Below, in pieces: positions 26,099 to 36,216 of a stretch of DNA of 64,000 nt. How positions within the stretch are numbered: position 1 is the first letter of the stretch; the number at the start of each line of letters is the position of its first letter. The DNA lies in assembly GCF_010667645.1 (NCBI RefSeq), contig NZ_WHZV01000001.1:503082-567081 (forward strand), read 5' to 3'. Made by a program: the position numbers and the translations under genes. The notes under the pieces were generated by a model that was not told where the DNA came from, did no database searches, and saw only the letters and a list, made by a program, of their open reading frames with translations. Source of the stretch: Bifidobacterium platyrrhinorum. GTDB taxonomy: Bacteria; Actinomycetota; Actinomycetes; Actinomycetales; Bifidobacteriaceae.

Positions 26099-26773
26099 AT
26101 GATCCTCCACCTGCATCTGGTCCGCCACGGGCAGACCACGTTCAACAAGTACAACCGTCTCCAGGGCTGGTGCAACGCGCCGCTCACCGCCGCCGGACTC
26201 GCCGACGCCGACAAGGCCGGGCACAGGCTCGAGGGCCTCGACTTCGCCGCCGCATACTGCTCGGACACCTCCCGCGCCGAGATCACCGCGAAACGCATCC
26301 TCGACATCAACGAGGCCGCCGGGCACCGCCGCCCCGAGCTCGTCGCCGACATGCACTTCCGGGAGCAGTGCTACGGCTATTTCGAAGGGCAGGACATGTC
26401 CCTGGCCTGGACCGCCGCAGGCGGGCCCCACGGCGCGAAGGGCTACAACGACATCGTCGAGAGGTTCGGCCTCGCCGCCACCCGCGACTTCCTCAAGGAG
26501 GCCGACCCGTTCCACGATGCGGAATCCGACGCGGAGTACTGGGAACGCGTCGAAGGGGCGTTCGCCATCATCGCCTCCAACCCCGCGCTCAGGGACGGCG
26601 ACCACGTGCTGCAGATCTCGCATGGCAACACCCTGCTGAGCCTGGGGCACCGTTTCGGCGGGGACGGGCTGGACCTGAGCGAGAGACCCGCCAACGGATC
26701 GGTCACCCTCATCGACTTCGACACCGCCAAGCCGTTCTCCGAGGCGATCGACATCGTGTCGTACGGCAAGTGA
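26099..26773 (+). CDS. Histidine phosphatase (phosphoglycerate mutase-like)
   Basis: A 224-residue histidine phosphatase superfamily enzyme with the catalytic LVRHGQTTFN at residues about 7-16, the second-half histidine in LQISHGNTLLSLG, and a catalytic acid region in FREQCYGYFEGQD. The family covers cofactor-dependent phosphoglycerate mutase and diverse small-molecule phosphatases; the substrate is not predictable here. No ribosome binding site exists. TAGAGT at 26087-26092 ends 6 nt before the ATG, so a leaderless mRNA is likely. Confidence 0.88.
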   Translation: MILHLHLVRHGQTTFNKYNRLQGWCNAPLTAAGLADADKAGHRLEGLDFAAAYCSDTSRAEITAKRILDINEAAGHRRPELVADMHFREQCYGYFEGQDMSLAWTAAGGPHGAKGYNDIVERFGLAATRDFLKEADPFHDAESDAEYWERVEGAFAIIASNPALRDGDHVLQISHGNTLLSLGHRFGGDGLDLSERPANGSVTLIDFDTAKPFSEAIDIVSYGK

Positions 26774-26810
26774 TACTCTTGTGCGGGTAACTGCGTAAGT
26801 AGGAGGCACT

Positions 26811-27203
26811 ATGGGAGTTGGAGAGATCGCCGGGCTGATCGCCGCGATCGCGTTCGCCGTGCTCGCCGGGTTCATGATCTATCCGCTGATCCGTCTGGGC
26901 AAGCTGTTCGACCAGATCGCCGACACCGTCCGCGAGTCCGGCGAGCACGCCATCCCCGCGCTTGACGAGGGCGTCACCACCGTCAAGCAGGTCAACAAGT
27001 CGCTGGAGGACGTCAACAGGATCTCCGCCGCCGCCTCGACCACCGCGAACAACGTCGGCGCCCTCACGGACCTGTACGGCTCCTTCCTCGGCAAGCCGGT
27101 CATCAAGGTCGCCTCCGCCGCCTACGCGCTCAAGTCCACCGCGCGGTCCTTCATCGACCGACAGTCCGCCGACGCCCCCGCCGGCCAGGCCAAGGGGGAG
27201 TGA
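26811..27203 (+). CDS. DUF948 domain-containing protein
   Basis: A 130-residue protein with one N-terminal membrane helix (EIAGLIAAIAFAVLAGFMIY) followed by a coiled-coil-prone Val/Asn/Thr-rich region typical of DUF948. AGGAGG lies before the ATG. The stop overlaps the next start (TGATG). Together with the next small membrane protein it precedes alaS, an arrangement common in bifidobacteria. Function unknown; a cell-envelope or stress role is only a guess. Confidence 0.8.
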   Translation: MGVGEIAGLIAAIAFAVLAGFMIYPLIRLGKLFDQIADTVRESGEHAIPALDEGVTTVKQVNKSLEDVNRISAAASTTANNVGALTDLYGSFLGKPVIKVASAAYALKSTARSFIDRQSADAPAGQAKGE

Positions 27204-27439
27204 TGTTCAAACGCATCTTCTGGGTCGGGCTGGGCTTCTCCCTGGGAGTGATCGCCGTCACCAAGGCGCAGGCCTATGTCAGGGCCAACACCCCCGACAC
27301 CGCACGCCAGTTCCTGCTCGGCCCCGATCAGGACCACGTCGGCGTCAGGACGCTCGAAGGGCTGGTCAACGAGTTCAACGCCACCCGTCGAGCCCGCGAG
27401 GCTGAGCTGAACAGACAGTACATCGGCGAAGGCCGCTGA
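27203..27439 (+). CDS. Small membrane protein (DUF6167-like)
   Basis: A 78-residue protein with an N-terminal hydrophobic segment (IFWVGLGFSLGVIAVTKA) and a charged helix at the C-terminus (NATRRAREAELNRQYIGEGR). Coupled to the DUF948 gene by a TGATG overlap with AAGGGGGAG upstream. The GTG at 27200 is an alternative start. Function is unknown; conserved linkage to DUF948 and alaS is the only clue. Confidence 0.7.
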   Translation: MFKRIFWVGLGFSLGVIAVTKAQAYVRANTPDTARQFLLGPDQDHVGVRTLEGLVNEFNATRRAREAELNRQYIGEGR

Positions 27440-27452
27440 GACGGCACGCACC

Positions 27453-27483
27453 GTGTTCCGCCCGCACCGTACGGGCGGAACAC
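27453..27483 (+). terminator. Hairpin before alaS
   Basis: A perfect 12-bp stem, GTGTTCCGCCCG with CGGGCGGAACAC, and a 7-nt loop lie 13 nt after the small membrane protein gene. No T-run follows. Confidence 0.6.
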
Positions 27484-27579
27484 GCATGATGTAGAACGGT
27501 TACGGCCGCAAGACGTTCCGCGGCATGGCATCCCATGCCCAGGGCACCATCAACAGACAACAAGGAGTTCCACCCGCTT

Positions 27580-30270
27580 ATGCGCACCTCAGAAATCGCG
27601 AAGCGCTACCTCGACTATTTCGCGGCGCACGACCACATGGTCGTCCCCTCGGCGTCCCTGATCTCGCCGAACCCGACCACGCTGTTCACGATCGCCGGCA
27701 TGGTCCCGTTCATCCCGTACCTCATGGGCGAGCAGACCCCGCCCCACAAGCGCATGGCCTCCAACCAGAAGTGCGTGCGCACGCTCGACATCGACGAGGT
27801 CGGCAAGACCACCCGCCACGGCACCTTCTTCCAGATGATCGGCAACTTCTCCTTCGGCGACTACTTCAAGGAGGAGGCCATCCACTACGCGTGGGAGCTG
27901 CTCACCTCCCCGCAGGACAAGGGCGGCTACGGCTTCGACCCGGAGAAGCTGTGGATGACCACGTTCACCGACGACGAGGAGGCCCGCTCCATGTGGGTCA
28001 ACGAGGGCGTCGACCCCGAGCATATCCAGAAGATGGGCATGGAGGACAACTTCTGGACCACCGGCGGTCCCGGCCCCGGCGGCCCCTGCTCCGAGATCTA
28101 CGTGGACCGCGGCCCCGCCTTCGGCAAGGAGGGCGGCCCGATCGCCGACGAGAACCGCTACATCGAGATCTGGGATCTCGTGTTCGAGAACTACGAGGTC
28201 GACAACGTCAAGTCGAAGACCGACCTGCACATCGTCGGCGAACTCGAGAACAAGAACATCGACACCGGCGCCGGCCTGGAACGTCTCGCCTACCTGCTGC
28301 AGGGCAAGAACAACATCTACGAGACCGACGAGGTCTTCCCCGTGATCGAGGCCGCCGAACGCCTTTCCGGCCGCAAGTACGGCGAGGACGAGGCGATGGA
28401 CGTCAAGTTCCGCGTCGTGGCCGATCATGTGCGCTCCGCGCTCATGATCATGTCCGACGGCGTGCGCCCGTCCAACAACGGCCGCGGCTACGTGCTGCGC
28501 CGCCTGCTGCGCCGCACGATCGAGGCCATGCGCGTGCTCGGCGTCGAAAACGAGGTGCTGCCCACCCTGTTCCCGACCTCCAAGGCCGCCATGGAGCCCA
28601 GCTATCCGGAGCTCAACAAGACCTTCCACGAGGTGAGCGAGTCCGCGTACGGCGAGGAGGACGCCTTCCGCCGCACCCTGACCTCCGGCATCGAGATCCT
28701 CGACGTGGCCGTGAAGAAGGCGAAGAAGGACTCCGTCTCCGGCGCCGAGGCCGTCGTCTCCGGAGACGACGCCTTCAAGCTGCACGACACCTACGGCTTC
28801 CCGATCGAGCTCACGCTCGAGATGGCCGCCGACCAGGGCGTGAAGGTCGACGAGGCCAAGTTCCGTGAGCTCATGGCCGAGCAGAAGGGCCGCGCCCGCG
28901 CCGATGCGCTCAAGAAGCGCCACAACGTGGATCTGTCCGTCTACGACGACTTCAAGAAGACGCTCGCCAAGCCGATCGACTTCCTCGGCTACACCGACAT
29001 GTCCGCCCGCGCCACCGTGCTCGGCATCATGCAGGAGGGCAAGGGCTCCGTGCCCGCCGTCACCGGCCCGGCCAACATCGAGGTCGTGCTCGACCGCACC
29101 CCGTTCTACGCGGAGGCCGGCGGCCAGCTCGCCGACCAGGGCGAGATCCTGTCCGACGACGGCGCCGTGCTCGAGGTCGACGACGTGCAGAAGCCGATCA
29201 AGGACCTCATCGTCCACCAGTGCCGCCTGACCGAGGGCACGCTGGTCGTCGGCACCCAGGTGAACGCCAGCATCGACCTGGCGCGCCGCGGCGCCATCGC
29301 CCGCTCGCACACCGCCACGCACATGGTGCACAAGGCGCTGCGCGAGGAGCTCGGCCCGCAGGCCACCCAGCGCGGCTCCGAGGACGCCCCGAACCGCCTG
29401 CGCTTCGACTTCCAGTGGTCCAAGGCCCCGACCAAGCAGGTGATGAGCGCCGTCGAGGAGCGCGTCAACGACCGTCTGCGTGACAACCTCGTCGTCACCA
29501 CCAAGGAGATGAAGTTCGACGACGCCATCGCCCTCGGCGCCATGCACCTGTTCGGCGAGAAGTACGGCGACATCGTGCGCGTCGTGTCCATCGGCGAGGA
29601 CGGCTGGAGCCGTGAGCTGTGCGGCGGCACCCACGTCGACCACGTCGGCAAGATCGGCGCCATCAACATCATGTCCGAGTCGTCCATCGGCTCCGGCGTG
29701 CGCCGAGTCGACGCCGTGGTGGGCGCCGGCGCCTACGAGTTCAACGCCCGCGAGCACGCACTCGTCTCCCAGCTGAGCGACAAGCTCAACGCCCGTCCGG
29801 ACGAGCTCGCCGAGCGCGTCAACGCGCTGCTCGCCAAGCTCAAGGAGTCCGACCGCCGACTGGCCGCCATGTACGAGAGCCAACTCGCCGCGGCCGTCCC
29901 CGAGCTCGTGAAGCACGCGCAGTCCTCCCATGCGCCCGTTAAGGTCGCCGCGAAGAACGTCGGCCACTTCGGTTCGTTCGACGCGCTGCGCAAGACCGTG
30001 CTCGACGTGCGCTCCCGCCTCGGCGAGGAGTCGCCGGTCGTCGTGGCCCTCGCCGGCGTGAGCGCCGACGACAAGCCGATGGTCGCGGTCGCCACGAACG
30101 AGGCGGCCCGCAAGCTCGGCATCAAGGCCGGAGACCTCGTGCGAGGCGCCTCCAAGGTCCTCGGCGGCGGTGGCGGCGGCAAGCCGGACTTCGCCCAGGG
30201 CGGCGGCGCGGACGCGTCGAAGATCGACGACGCGATCGCCGCGCTCGAGCACGAGGCGCAGAAGGGCTGA
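27580..30270 (+). CDS. alaS: Alanyl-tRNA synthetase
   Basis: An 896-residue class II aminoacyl-tRNA synthetase. The catalytic core is at the N-terminus ([20 protein letters not shown] and [18 protein letters not shown]). A tRNA-recognition domain follows, then the editing domain with zinc ligands in SHTATHMVH and [10 protein letters not shown], and the C-terminal DHHA1 domain ending in the Gly-rich [18 protein letters not shown] 27580 is used (AAGGAG 12 nt upstream), although the frame is open to 27535. It heads the alaS-ruvX-mltG run. Length and motifs are complete. Confidence 0.97.
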   Translation: MRTSEIAKRYLDYFAAHDHMVVPSASLISPNPTTLFTIAGMVPFIPYLMGEQTPPHKRMASNQKCVRTLDIDEVGKTTRHGTFFQMIGNFSFGDYFKEEAIHYAWELLTSPQDKGGYGFDPEKLWMTTFTDDEEARSMWVNEGVDPEHIQKMGMEDNFWTTGGPGPGGPCSEIYVDRGPAFGKEGGPIADENRYIEIWDLVFENYEVDNVKSKTDLHIVGELENKNIDTGAGLERLAYLLQGKNNIYETDEVFPVIEAAERLSGRKYGEDEAMDVKFRVVADHVRSALMIMSDGVRPSNNGRGYVLRRLLRRTIEAMRVLGVENEVLPTLFPTSKAAMEPSYPELNKTFHEVSESAYGEEDAFRRTLTSGIEILDVAVKKAKKDSVSGAEAVVSGDDAFKLHDTYGFPIELTLEMAADQGVKVDEAKFRELMAEQKGRARADALKKRHNVDLSVYDDFKKTLAKPIDFLGYTDMSARATVLGIMQEGKGSVPAVTGPANIEVVLDRTPFYAEAGGQLADQGEILSDDGAVLEVDDVQKPIKDLIVHQCRLTEGTLVVGTQVNASIDLARRGAIARSHTATHMVHKALREELGPQATQRGSEDAPNRLRFDFQWSKAPTKQVMSAVEERVNDRLRDNLVVTTKEMKFDDAIALGAMHLFGEKYGDIVRVVSIGEDGWSRELCGGTHVDHVGKIGAINIMSESSIGSGVRRVDAVVGAGAYEFNAREHALVSQLSDKLNARPDELAERVNALLAKLKESDRRLAAMYESQLAAAVPELVKHAQSSHAPVKVAAKNVGHFGSFDALRKTVLDVRSRLGEESPVVVALAGVSADDKPMVAVATNEAARKLGIKAGDLVRGASKVLGGGGGGKPDFAQGGGADASKIDDAIAALEHEAQKG

Positions 30271-30275
30271 GCCGT

Positions 30276-30740
30276 TTGACCTGGCTCGGCATTGATTTGG
30301 GTGACGCCCGGGTCGGACTGGCATTGTCCGACCCGGAGCTCACCTTCGCACACCCCATTGGCAACATACAGGCCTATGGGGATTCGTTCCGCGCATTGGA
30401 CGATGTGATCTACGTCATCGAGGACGAACAGGTCGACCACGTCGTCATCGGATTGCCGTTGCTGCTCAACGGCGACGAGGGCAAAAGCGCCAAGAAGGCG
30501 CGCCGGTGGGCGGCGAACCTCGTCAAACGCATCGAACGCATGAGCGACGAGGGCGAGATCCGGCTGAATGCGACACCAAGCGTAGAATTGATGGACGAAC
30601 GACTGACCACGGTGAGCGCGCATCGCCAGCTGAGCGACGCGAACATCACGGGCAGGCGCCACCGGCCGGTGGTGGACCAGCAATCCGCCGTCGTGATACT
30701 GCAATCCGCGTTGGATCGCAAAGAGCATAGGGAGAAGTGA
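30276..30740 (+). CDS. ruvX: Putative pre-16S rRNA nuclease / Holliday junction resolvase YqgF
   Basis: A 154-residue RNase H-fold protein of the YqgF/RuvX family, implicated in 16S rRNA 5'-end maturation and recombination. The conserved GIDLGDARVGLALSDP at the N-terminus carries the first catalytic Asp, and DERLTTVSA with DQQSAVVILQ supply the others. TTG is the start codon, 5 nt after the alaS stop; no strong ribosome binding site is visible. The stop overlaps the mltG start. Confidence 0.9.
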   Translation: MTWLGIDLGDARVGLALSDPELTFAHPIGNIQAYGDSFRALDDVIYVIEDEQVDHVVIGLPLLLNGDEGKSAKKARRWAANLVKRIERMSDEGEIRLNATPSVELMDERLTTVSAHRQLSDANITGRRHRPVVDQQSAVVILQSALDRKEHREK

Positions 30741-31918
30741 TGTCCGACAGCTTCAACGATTTCTTCGAGGAGAACGCGCTCAAGGTCTCCGGCAACTCGG
30801 CCGCGCCCGCCGTGGAACCCCCGCGTCCGCCGAAATCGCGTAAGGAGATGCGCAAGAGGCGCCGGCAGGGCAGGCAGAAGCGCGTCATCGTCATCGTCGC
30901 CGTGCTCGTGGTCCTCGCCCTCATCGGCGTCGGATGCTTCTTCGGCTACCGTCGTCTCGATGCCATCCGCAGGGTGAACGAGTACAATGCGCGCACCACG
31001 CAGGAGTTTTCGGGAAGCCCGTTCGGCAAGGTCTATTTCACCATCGAGCAGGGGCAGGATTCGCTCACCATCGGCAAGAACCTCGTGAAGGACAAGGTGG
31101 TCAAATCCGCCGACACGTTCGCCGCCACGGTCTCCGCCAACTCCGCGACCCTCTACCCGGGCACCTACGAGCTGCAGAAGCATATGCAGTCCGCCGACGT
31201 GGTCGCCATCCTCTCCGACCAGACCAAGGCCACCGGCTTCCTTGACGTGAAGTCGGGCGAACGGCTCTCCGACGTGATCAAGAACGCGGCGAAGCTGTCC
31301 GGCATCGACGAATCCGAATTCCAGTCGGTCGTCGACGGCGGCGGGGACGGCGTCCTGCCCTCCGAGGCGAAGGGCAAGTTCGAAGGCTGGCTCGAACCCG
31401 GCCAGTACGACGTCAAATCGAAGAAGTCCGCCCGTGAGATCCTCAAGATGATGGTCGACAAGCGCATCGCGAAGCTCGACGAGCTGGGCGCGCCCACCGG
31501 GGACGAACGCGAACGCATCCTCAACATCGCCTCCATCGCCGAGGCGGAGGTGAACTCGAAGGAATACTACGGCAAGGTCACGCGCGTCATCCTCAACCGC
31601 CTCGACAAGGGCATGACGCTCGGCATGGACTCCACCGTCGCCTACGGCAACAACGTGAAGTCCGCGGACATTACGCAGGCCATGCTCGACGACGCGTCGA
31701 ACCCGTACAACACGCGCATCCAGAAGGGTCTGCCGCCCACCCCGATCTCCAACCCCGGCGACAACGCGATCCAGGCGGCGCTCAACCCGGAGGACGGCAA
31801 CTGGCTGTACTTCGTGACCGTGAACCTCCAGACCGGCGAGACCAAGTTCACCGACGACGAGGACACCTTCAACGAGTACGTCCAGGAGTACAAGAACAAC
31901 AACGCCGACGCGAACTGA
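30740..31918 (+). CDS. mltG: Endolytic transglycosylase MltG
   Basis: A 392-residue membrane-anchored YceG-like enzyme that cleaves nascent peptidoglycan strands. A 50-residue cytoplasmic basic region (KSRKEMRKRRRQGRQKR) precedes a single helix (VIVIVAVLVVLALIGVGCFF). The LysM-like region comes next, then the catalytic domain with the Glu in IASIAEAEVNSKEYYGKV and the substrate loop MDSTVAYG and GLPPTPISNPG. It starts at ATG 30740, overlapping the ruvX stop. The gene pair ruvX-mltG is conserved, and aro genes follow. Confidence 0.93.
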   Translation: MSDSFNDFFEENALKVSGNSAAPAVEPPRPPKSRKEMRKRRRQGRQKRVIVIVAVLVVLALIGVGCFFGYRRLDAIRRVNEYNARTTQEFSGSPFGKVYFTIEQGQDSLTIGKNLVKDKVVKSADTFAATVSANSATLYPGTYELQKHMQSADVVAILSDQTKATGFLDVKSGERLSDVIKNAAKLSGIDESEFQSVVDGGGDGVLPSEAKGKFEGWLEPGQYDVKSKKSAREILKMMVDKRIAKLDELGAPTGDERERILNIASIAEAEVNSKEYYGKVTRVILNRLDKGMTLGMDSTVAYGNNVKSADITQAMLDDASNPYNTRIQKGLPPTPISNPGDNAIQAALNPEDGNWLYFVTVNLQTGETKFTDDEDTFNEYVQEYKNNNADAN

Positions 31919-31941
31919 GCCGCCGGCGGGCGTATTGCGAT

Positions 31942-31984
31942 GCGAATCCCCGCGATCCCGCACAGGCGGGACGCGGGGATTCGC
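31942..31984. terminator. Bidirectional terminator between mltG and the prepilin peptidase gene
   Basis: A stem of 19 bp with one bulged base (GCGAATCCCCGCG plus TCCCGC on the left arm) and a 4-nt loop lies between convergent genes. Confidence 0.7.
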
Positions 31985-32066
31985 GTATCGCCTTCGCCTT
32001 GAATCGCGTCGAGGGGAGCGGCGGCGCGTCGCCCTGTCGCATCGGCATCGCCGCCGATCGACGGGG

Positions 32067-32525
32067 TCACACCGCCACGGCGATGACCGCGGCCGTCACG
32101 ATCACCGGCACGAACGGCGCCTTGCCCGCGCGCGCATCACCCCGATGCGGGTCGAACCGGATCCACAACGGCACGAACGCCAGGCCCAGCACCCCCATCG
32201 CCAGCCACCAGACGGCCACGTGGATCAGACCGTACGCTCCGACGGCCAATCCCAACGGCAGCATCGCCGTCACGTCCCCCAAGCCCAGCGCGCCGGGCCT
32301 CGCCAACGCGAGCAGCAGCTGGACGCCCGCGCATAGGGCCGTGAACAGCAGGGCCTGCAACACCGCGAAGAAATCGTTGGACAGCGCGGCCCAGACCATG
32401 TCCGCCACAAGCTGCAGTCCGCAGCCGGCCGCCGCCCATGCCCTCGGCACGCGCCGGCGGCGCACGTCCTCGACGGCGAGGGCGAGGCCGCATATGAGAC
32501 CCGGCAGACAGTACAGGTATGGCAT
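32067..32525 (-). CDS. Type IV prepilin peptidase-like protein (A24 family)
   Basis: A 152-residue membrane aspartyl protease of the short A24 type, lacking the N-terminal methylase domain. The two catalytic aspartates sit in VEDVRRRRVPR (about residue 20) and GLGDVTAML (about residue 83; the usual motif is GxGDxK). About five hydrophobic helices are visible. Its substrates would be Tad/type IV pilin precursors, but no pilin gene occurs in the window. The start is uncertain, and the gene is divergent from aroC across 97 bp. This lone placement beside aroC is seen in bifidobacteria. Confidence 0.78.
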   Translation of the reverse strand: MPYLYCLPGLICGLALAVEDVRRRRVPRAWAAAGCGLQLVADMVWAALSNDFFAVLQALLFTALCAGVQLLLALARPGALGLGDVTAMLPLGLAVGAYGLIHVAVWWLAMGVLGLAFVPLWIRFDPHRGDARAGKAPFVPVIVTAAVIAVAV

Positions 32526-32622
32526 GCCTTAACATTAACCCCTAGTTACGAACGCGCAAGCCGTCCACGGACCGTGCGGAACCGCACCGGCGGGCGGCGT
32601 ATGACCATGGAGGAGCGAAGAT

Positions 32623-33816
32623 ATGTTGCGTTGGCAGACGGCAGGGGAGTCGCACGGCGAGGCGCTGGTCGCGATGATCGAGGGACTGCCTGCGGGGGTG
32701 TCCGTCACCAGCCAGGACGTGGTGGACGCGCTGGCCCGCCGCCGTCTCGGATACGGCCGCGGCGCGCGCATGAAGTTCGAGCAGGACAAGGTCAGGCTCC
32801 TGACCGGCGTGCGTCACGGTTCCACGCTCGGCGGCCCGATCGCCGTCGAGATCGCCAACACCGAGTGGCCGAAGTGGACCGAGGTGATGAGCGCCGACCC
32901 GCTCGACCACGAGATCCCGCGCGAGGGGCGCAACGCGCCGCTGAGCCGCCCGCGCCCGGGCCATGCTGACCTGACCGGCATGCGCAAGTACGGCTTCGAC
33001 GACGCCCGACCGGTGCTCGAACGTTCCAGCGCGCGCGAGACCGCCTCGCGCGTCGCGCTCGGCTCGATCGCCGCGAAATTCCTCGAGCAGGCGTTCGGCA
33101 TCCGCACCGTCGCCCACGTGATCTCCATCGGCGGCGCCGGCGTCGAGGATGCCGACAACGCCGTTCTGCCCACCCCGGACGACATCGCCGCACTCGACGC
33201 CTCCCCGGTGCGCACGCTCGACAAGGCCGCCGAGGAACGCATGATCAGGCGCATCGACGAGATCAAGGCGAACGCGGACACGGTCGGCGGCGTCATCGAG
33301 GTCATCGCCTACGGCGTGCCCGCCGGCATCGGCACCTACGTGGAATCCGACCGCCGTCTCGACGCCGCCCTCGCCTCCGCCGTCATGGGCATCCAGGCCA
33401 TCAAGGGCGTGGAGATCGGCGACGGCTTCCTCGAGGCCGTGCGCCCGGGTTCCGTCGCGCATGACGAGATGGTGCCCGGCGAGGACGGGCGCATCACCCG
33501 TCTGACCAACCGCGCCGGCGGCATCGAGGGAGGCATGTCCAACGGCCAGCCGATCCGCGTGCGTGCCGCGATGAAGCCGATTCCGTCCATCCCGCGCGCC
33601 CTGCGCACCGTGGACGTGGCCAACGGCGAGGCCGCGCAGGCCATCAACCAGCGTTCCGATTCGACCGCCGTGCCGGCCGCCTCCGTCGTGGCCGAGGCGA
33701 TGGTGCGCCTGACCCTCGCCAAGTACGCGCTGGAGAAGTTCGGCGGGGACAACGTCGCCGAAACGCGACGCAACTGTGAGAACTACCTCGCCTCCTGGCC
33801 GGAGCACATGCGGTGA
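32623..33816 (+). CDS. aroC: Chorismate synthase
   Basis: A 397-residue FMN-dependent enzyme converting EPSP to chorismate, the last shikimate-pathway step. Signature segments are [48 protein letters not shown], and [13 protein letters not shown] near the C-terminus. GGAGGAG lies before the ATG. The stop overlaps the aroKB start (GTGA), so translation is coupled. No NADPH-flavin reductase domain is present, so it is the monofunctional type. Confidence 0.96.
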   Translation: MLRWQTAGESHGEALVAMIEGLPAGVSVTSQDVVDALARRRLGYGRGARMKFEQDKVRLLTGVRHGSTLGGPIAVEIANTEWPKWTEVMSADPLDHEIPREGRNAPLSRPRPGHADLTGMRKYGFDDARPVLERSSARETASRVALGSIAAKFLEQAFGIRTVAHVISIGGAGVEDADNAVLPTPDDIAALDASPVRTLDKAAEERMIRRIDEIKANADTVGGVIEVIAYGVPAGIGTYVESDRRLDAALASAVMGIQAIKGVEIGDGFLEAVRPGSVAHDEMVPGEDGRITRLTNRAGGIEGGMSNGQPIRVRAAMKPIPSIPRALRTVDVANGEAAQAINQRSDSTAVPAASVVAEAMVRLTLAKYALEKFGGDNVAETRRNCENYLASWPEHMR

Positions 33817-35447
33817 GGCGGGGGGTCATCCGCCCGCGCGCCGTCATCATCGGCATGATGGGCGCGGGCAAGACGCGGGTCGGCAAGGAGGTGGCGCATC
33901 TGATGCGCCTGCCGTTCGCCGATGCGGACGTCGAGATCGAACGCGAGGTGGGGATGAAGATCCCCGCATACTTCGAACGGTACGGCGAGCCCGCCTTCCG
34001 CGAGGTCGAGGCCGATCTCATCGCCGACTACCTGGAGGATTTCGACGGCATCTTCTCGCTCGGCGGAGGCGCGCCGATGACGCCGTCCACCCAGGACGCG
34101 CTGGCCGACTACATCGCCGACGGGGGACGGGTCGTCTATCTCGACGCCGACCCGCACGAGGCGATGGAACGCGCCAACCGCGGCGGCGGCCGGCCCATGC
34201 TCAACGGGGACGCGAACGCGCGGTGGAAAAAGCTGTACAGGCAACGCGACCCCGTGTTCCGCGAAGTCGCGAACGTGCATGTGCGCACACGCAGGCAGAC
34301 GCCGCAGATGGCGGCGAGGAAGGTGATGGACATGATTACCGAACGCACGGTCCACGTGACCGGCGCCGCTATCGACCCCTACGACGTGGTGATCGGCGAG
34401 GGGGCGATGAACCATCTCGCCGACGTGCTGGGGGACAAGGTCGCCAAGGTCGCGCTCATCCACACCCAGCCGGTGCAACGCCATTCCGATCGTGCACGCA
34501 CGCTGCTGCGGCAGGGCGGCTACGACGTCGTCGACATCGTCGTGCCCGACGCCGAGGCGGGAAAGACCGTCGACGTGGCCGATGGCGTGTGGCGCCGCCT
34601 CGGCGATGAGGGATTCACCCGTTCCGACGCGATCGTCGGCGTGGGCGGAGGGGCGGCCACCGACCTCGCCGGGTTCATCGCCGCCACGTGGATGCGCGGC
34701 ATCCGATACGTGAACTGCCCGACCTCGCTGCTCGCCATGGTCGACGCCTCCACCGGGGGCAAGACCGGCATCAACACGGCGGCCGGCAAGAACCTCGTCG
34801 GCTCCTTCTACACGCCCGCCGGAGTGCTCGCCGACACGAAGACGCTCGCCTCGCTGCCCAACGACATTTTCATCGAAGGGCTCGGCGAAGTCGCGAAATC
34901 CGGCTTCCTCGAGGACACGGAGATCCTGCGGATCCTCGAGGAGCACGCCGACGAGCTGCGCGCGTTCGACGGCGCGTCCTTCCTAGGCTCCGGTCTGGAA
35001 GAAGTGGTCTCCGAGCTCATCGAACGCACGGTGACGGTGAAGGTGCACCATGTGTCCGCCGACCTCAAGGAGAAGGGCAAGCGCGAGTTCCTCAACTACG
35101 GGCACACGCTGGGCCACGCCATCGAGAAGCTCGAGCATTTCCGCTGGCGCCACGGCAACGCGGTCGCCGTGGGATGCGTGTACGCGGCCGAACTGGCGCG
35201 CCAGCTCGGCTACATCGACCAGGAGCTCGTCGACTACCATCGCGCGCTGCTCAGCTCGCTCGGACTGCCGATCTCGTGGAATGGCGGCTCGTTCGAGGAC
35301 GTGCTCGCGCTCATGCACAAGGACAAGAAGGCAAGAGGTAACATGCTGCGCTTCGTCGTCCTCGACGGCACGCCCGGCCACATGATCCACTTGGAGGACC
35401 CGCCGGCCGAGGCCGTGGAAGAGGCGTTCCGCCGCATCCGGCACTGA
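33813..35447 (+). CDS. aroKB: Bifunctional shikimate kinase / 3-dehydroquinate synthase
   Basis: A 544-residue fusion. Residues about 8-170 are shikimate kinase (Walker [16 protein letters not shown], then the substrate-site DADVEIE and the LID region around RGGGRPML). Residues about 180-544 are 3-dehydroquinate synthase ([38 protein letters not shown], and the zinc ligand region [11 protein letters not shown]). It catalyses steps 2 and 5 of the shikimate pathway. The fusion order AroK-AroB is typical of Bifidobacterium. GTG 33813 overlaps aroC. Both catalytic halves look intact. Confidence 0.95.
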   Translation: MRRGVIRPRAVIIGMMGAGKTRVGKEVAHLMRLPFADADVEIEREVGMKIPAYFERYGEPAFREVEADLIADYLEDFDGIFSLGGGAPMTPSTQDALADYIADGGRVVYLDADPHEAMERANRGGGRPMLNGDANARWKKLYRQRDPVFREVANVHVRTRRQTPQMAARKVMDMITERTVHVTGAAIDPYDVVIGEGAMNHLADVLGDKVAKVALIHTQPVQRHSDRARTLLRQGGYDVVDIVVPDAEAGKTVDVADGVWRRLGDEGFTRSDAIVGVGGGAATDLAGFIAATWMRGIRYVNCPTSLLAMVDASTGGKTGINTAAGKNLVGSFYTPAGVLADTKTLASLPNDIFIEGLGEVAKSGFLEDTEILRILEEHADELRAFDGASFLGSGLEEVVSELIERTVTVKVHHVSADLKEKGKREFLNYGHTLGHAIEKLEHFRWRHGNAVAVGCVYAAELARQLGYIDQELVDYHRALLSSLGLPISWNGGSFEDVLALMHKDKKARGNMLRFVVLDGTPGHMIHLEDPPAEAVEEAFRRIRH

Positions 35448-35472
35448 TCCGCCCGAAGAAGGAGAGAGAACC

Positions 35473-35922
35473 ATGTCCACCAAAGTCATCGTCGTCAACG
35501 GCCCGAACCTCGGACGCCTCGGCGTACGCCAGCCCGACGTGTACGGACGTCAGGACCTCGCCGAACTACGTCGCCTGTGCACCATGTGGGGCACGGAACT
35601 CGGCCTGGAGGTCGAGGTGCGCCAGACCGACGACGAATCCGAAATGGTGCATTGGATGCACCAGGCCGCGGATGAGAAGACGCCGGTCGTCATGAACCCC
35701 GCCGCGTTCACCCACTACTCCTATGCGTTGGCCGATGCCGCGCACATGATTGGCGACGCCGGCCTGCCGCTCATGGAAGTGCACATCTCCAACCCGTCCG
35801 CGCGCGACGAGTTCCGCAAGCGTTCCGTGATCTCCCCGGTGGCCACCGGCACCATCACCGGAATGGGCTTCTACGGCTACAAGCTGGCCCTGGACGCCAT
35901 CGCCCACCTCGTCAACGGGTGA
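35473..35922 (+). CDS. aroQ: 3-dehydroquinate dehydratase, type II
   Basis: A 149-residue dodecameric-type dehydroquinase converting 3-dehydroquinate to 3-dehydroshikimate. Motifs are VVNGPNLGRLGVRQPDVYG (the catalytic Tyr is in the VYG), NPAAFTHYSYAL, and EVHISNPSARDEFRKRSVIS. AAGGAGAG lies before the ATG. It ends the aroC-aroKB-aroQ operon, and a repeat array follows. Confidence 0.95.
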   Translation: MSTKVIVVNGPNLGRLGVRQPDVYGRQDLAELRRLCTMWGTELGLEVEVRQTDDESEMVHWMHQAADEKTPVVMNPAAFTHYSYALADAAHMIGDAGLPLMEVHISNPSARDEFRKRSVISPVATGTITGMGFYGYKLALDAIAHLVNG

Positions 35923-35988
35923 TCGTCCACCTCGAACATCGGTGGTCGCCACGGTGGTGAGGGATGCAATCGCGGCATCCGGCCCCGG

Positions 35989-36131
35989 CAGTGCAACATA
36001 TTCGGGGGAATAGGTAATGTCTCCTGAAGATGTTGCACTGAGCCGTGGTCAGCGCAACGATTTTGGGCGTTCGCGATTGTTTTCCTGAATATGTTGCACT
36101 GCAGGTCACGCAGTGCAACATATTCAGGAGA
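35989..36131. repeat. Four-copy CAGTGCAACATATTC repeat array
   Basis: A motif of about 21 nt beginning CAGTGCAACATATTC occurs in direct orientation at 35989-36009 and 36111-36131, and inverted at 36020-36040 and 36081-36101. It can fold as two hairpins. The array fills most of the roughly 290-bp gap between aroQ and the minus-strand nuclease-like gene, and the gap has no credible ORF. It is distinctly richer in A and T than the flanking genes. Confidence 0.8.
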
Positions 36132-36216
36132 TTCGTCCGGTCTTCCGGATTTCATTGCGTCATGGACGGTTGCGAAACGATCGAACAATCCGACGGTTTC
36201 CATCACCGTCGGCCAA

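Noticed and set aside
27589..30324. A minus-strand open frame of 911 codons antisense to alaS
   Set aside because: Its composition (His-, Val-, Asp- and Gly-rich without domains) is that of a mirror of C-ending codons. alaS on the plus strand is complete and conserved.
35989..36131. Possible CRISPR array
   Set aside because: The copies alternate in orientation with unequal spacing and there are no cas genes.
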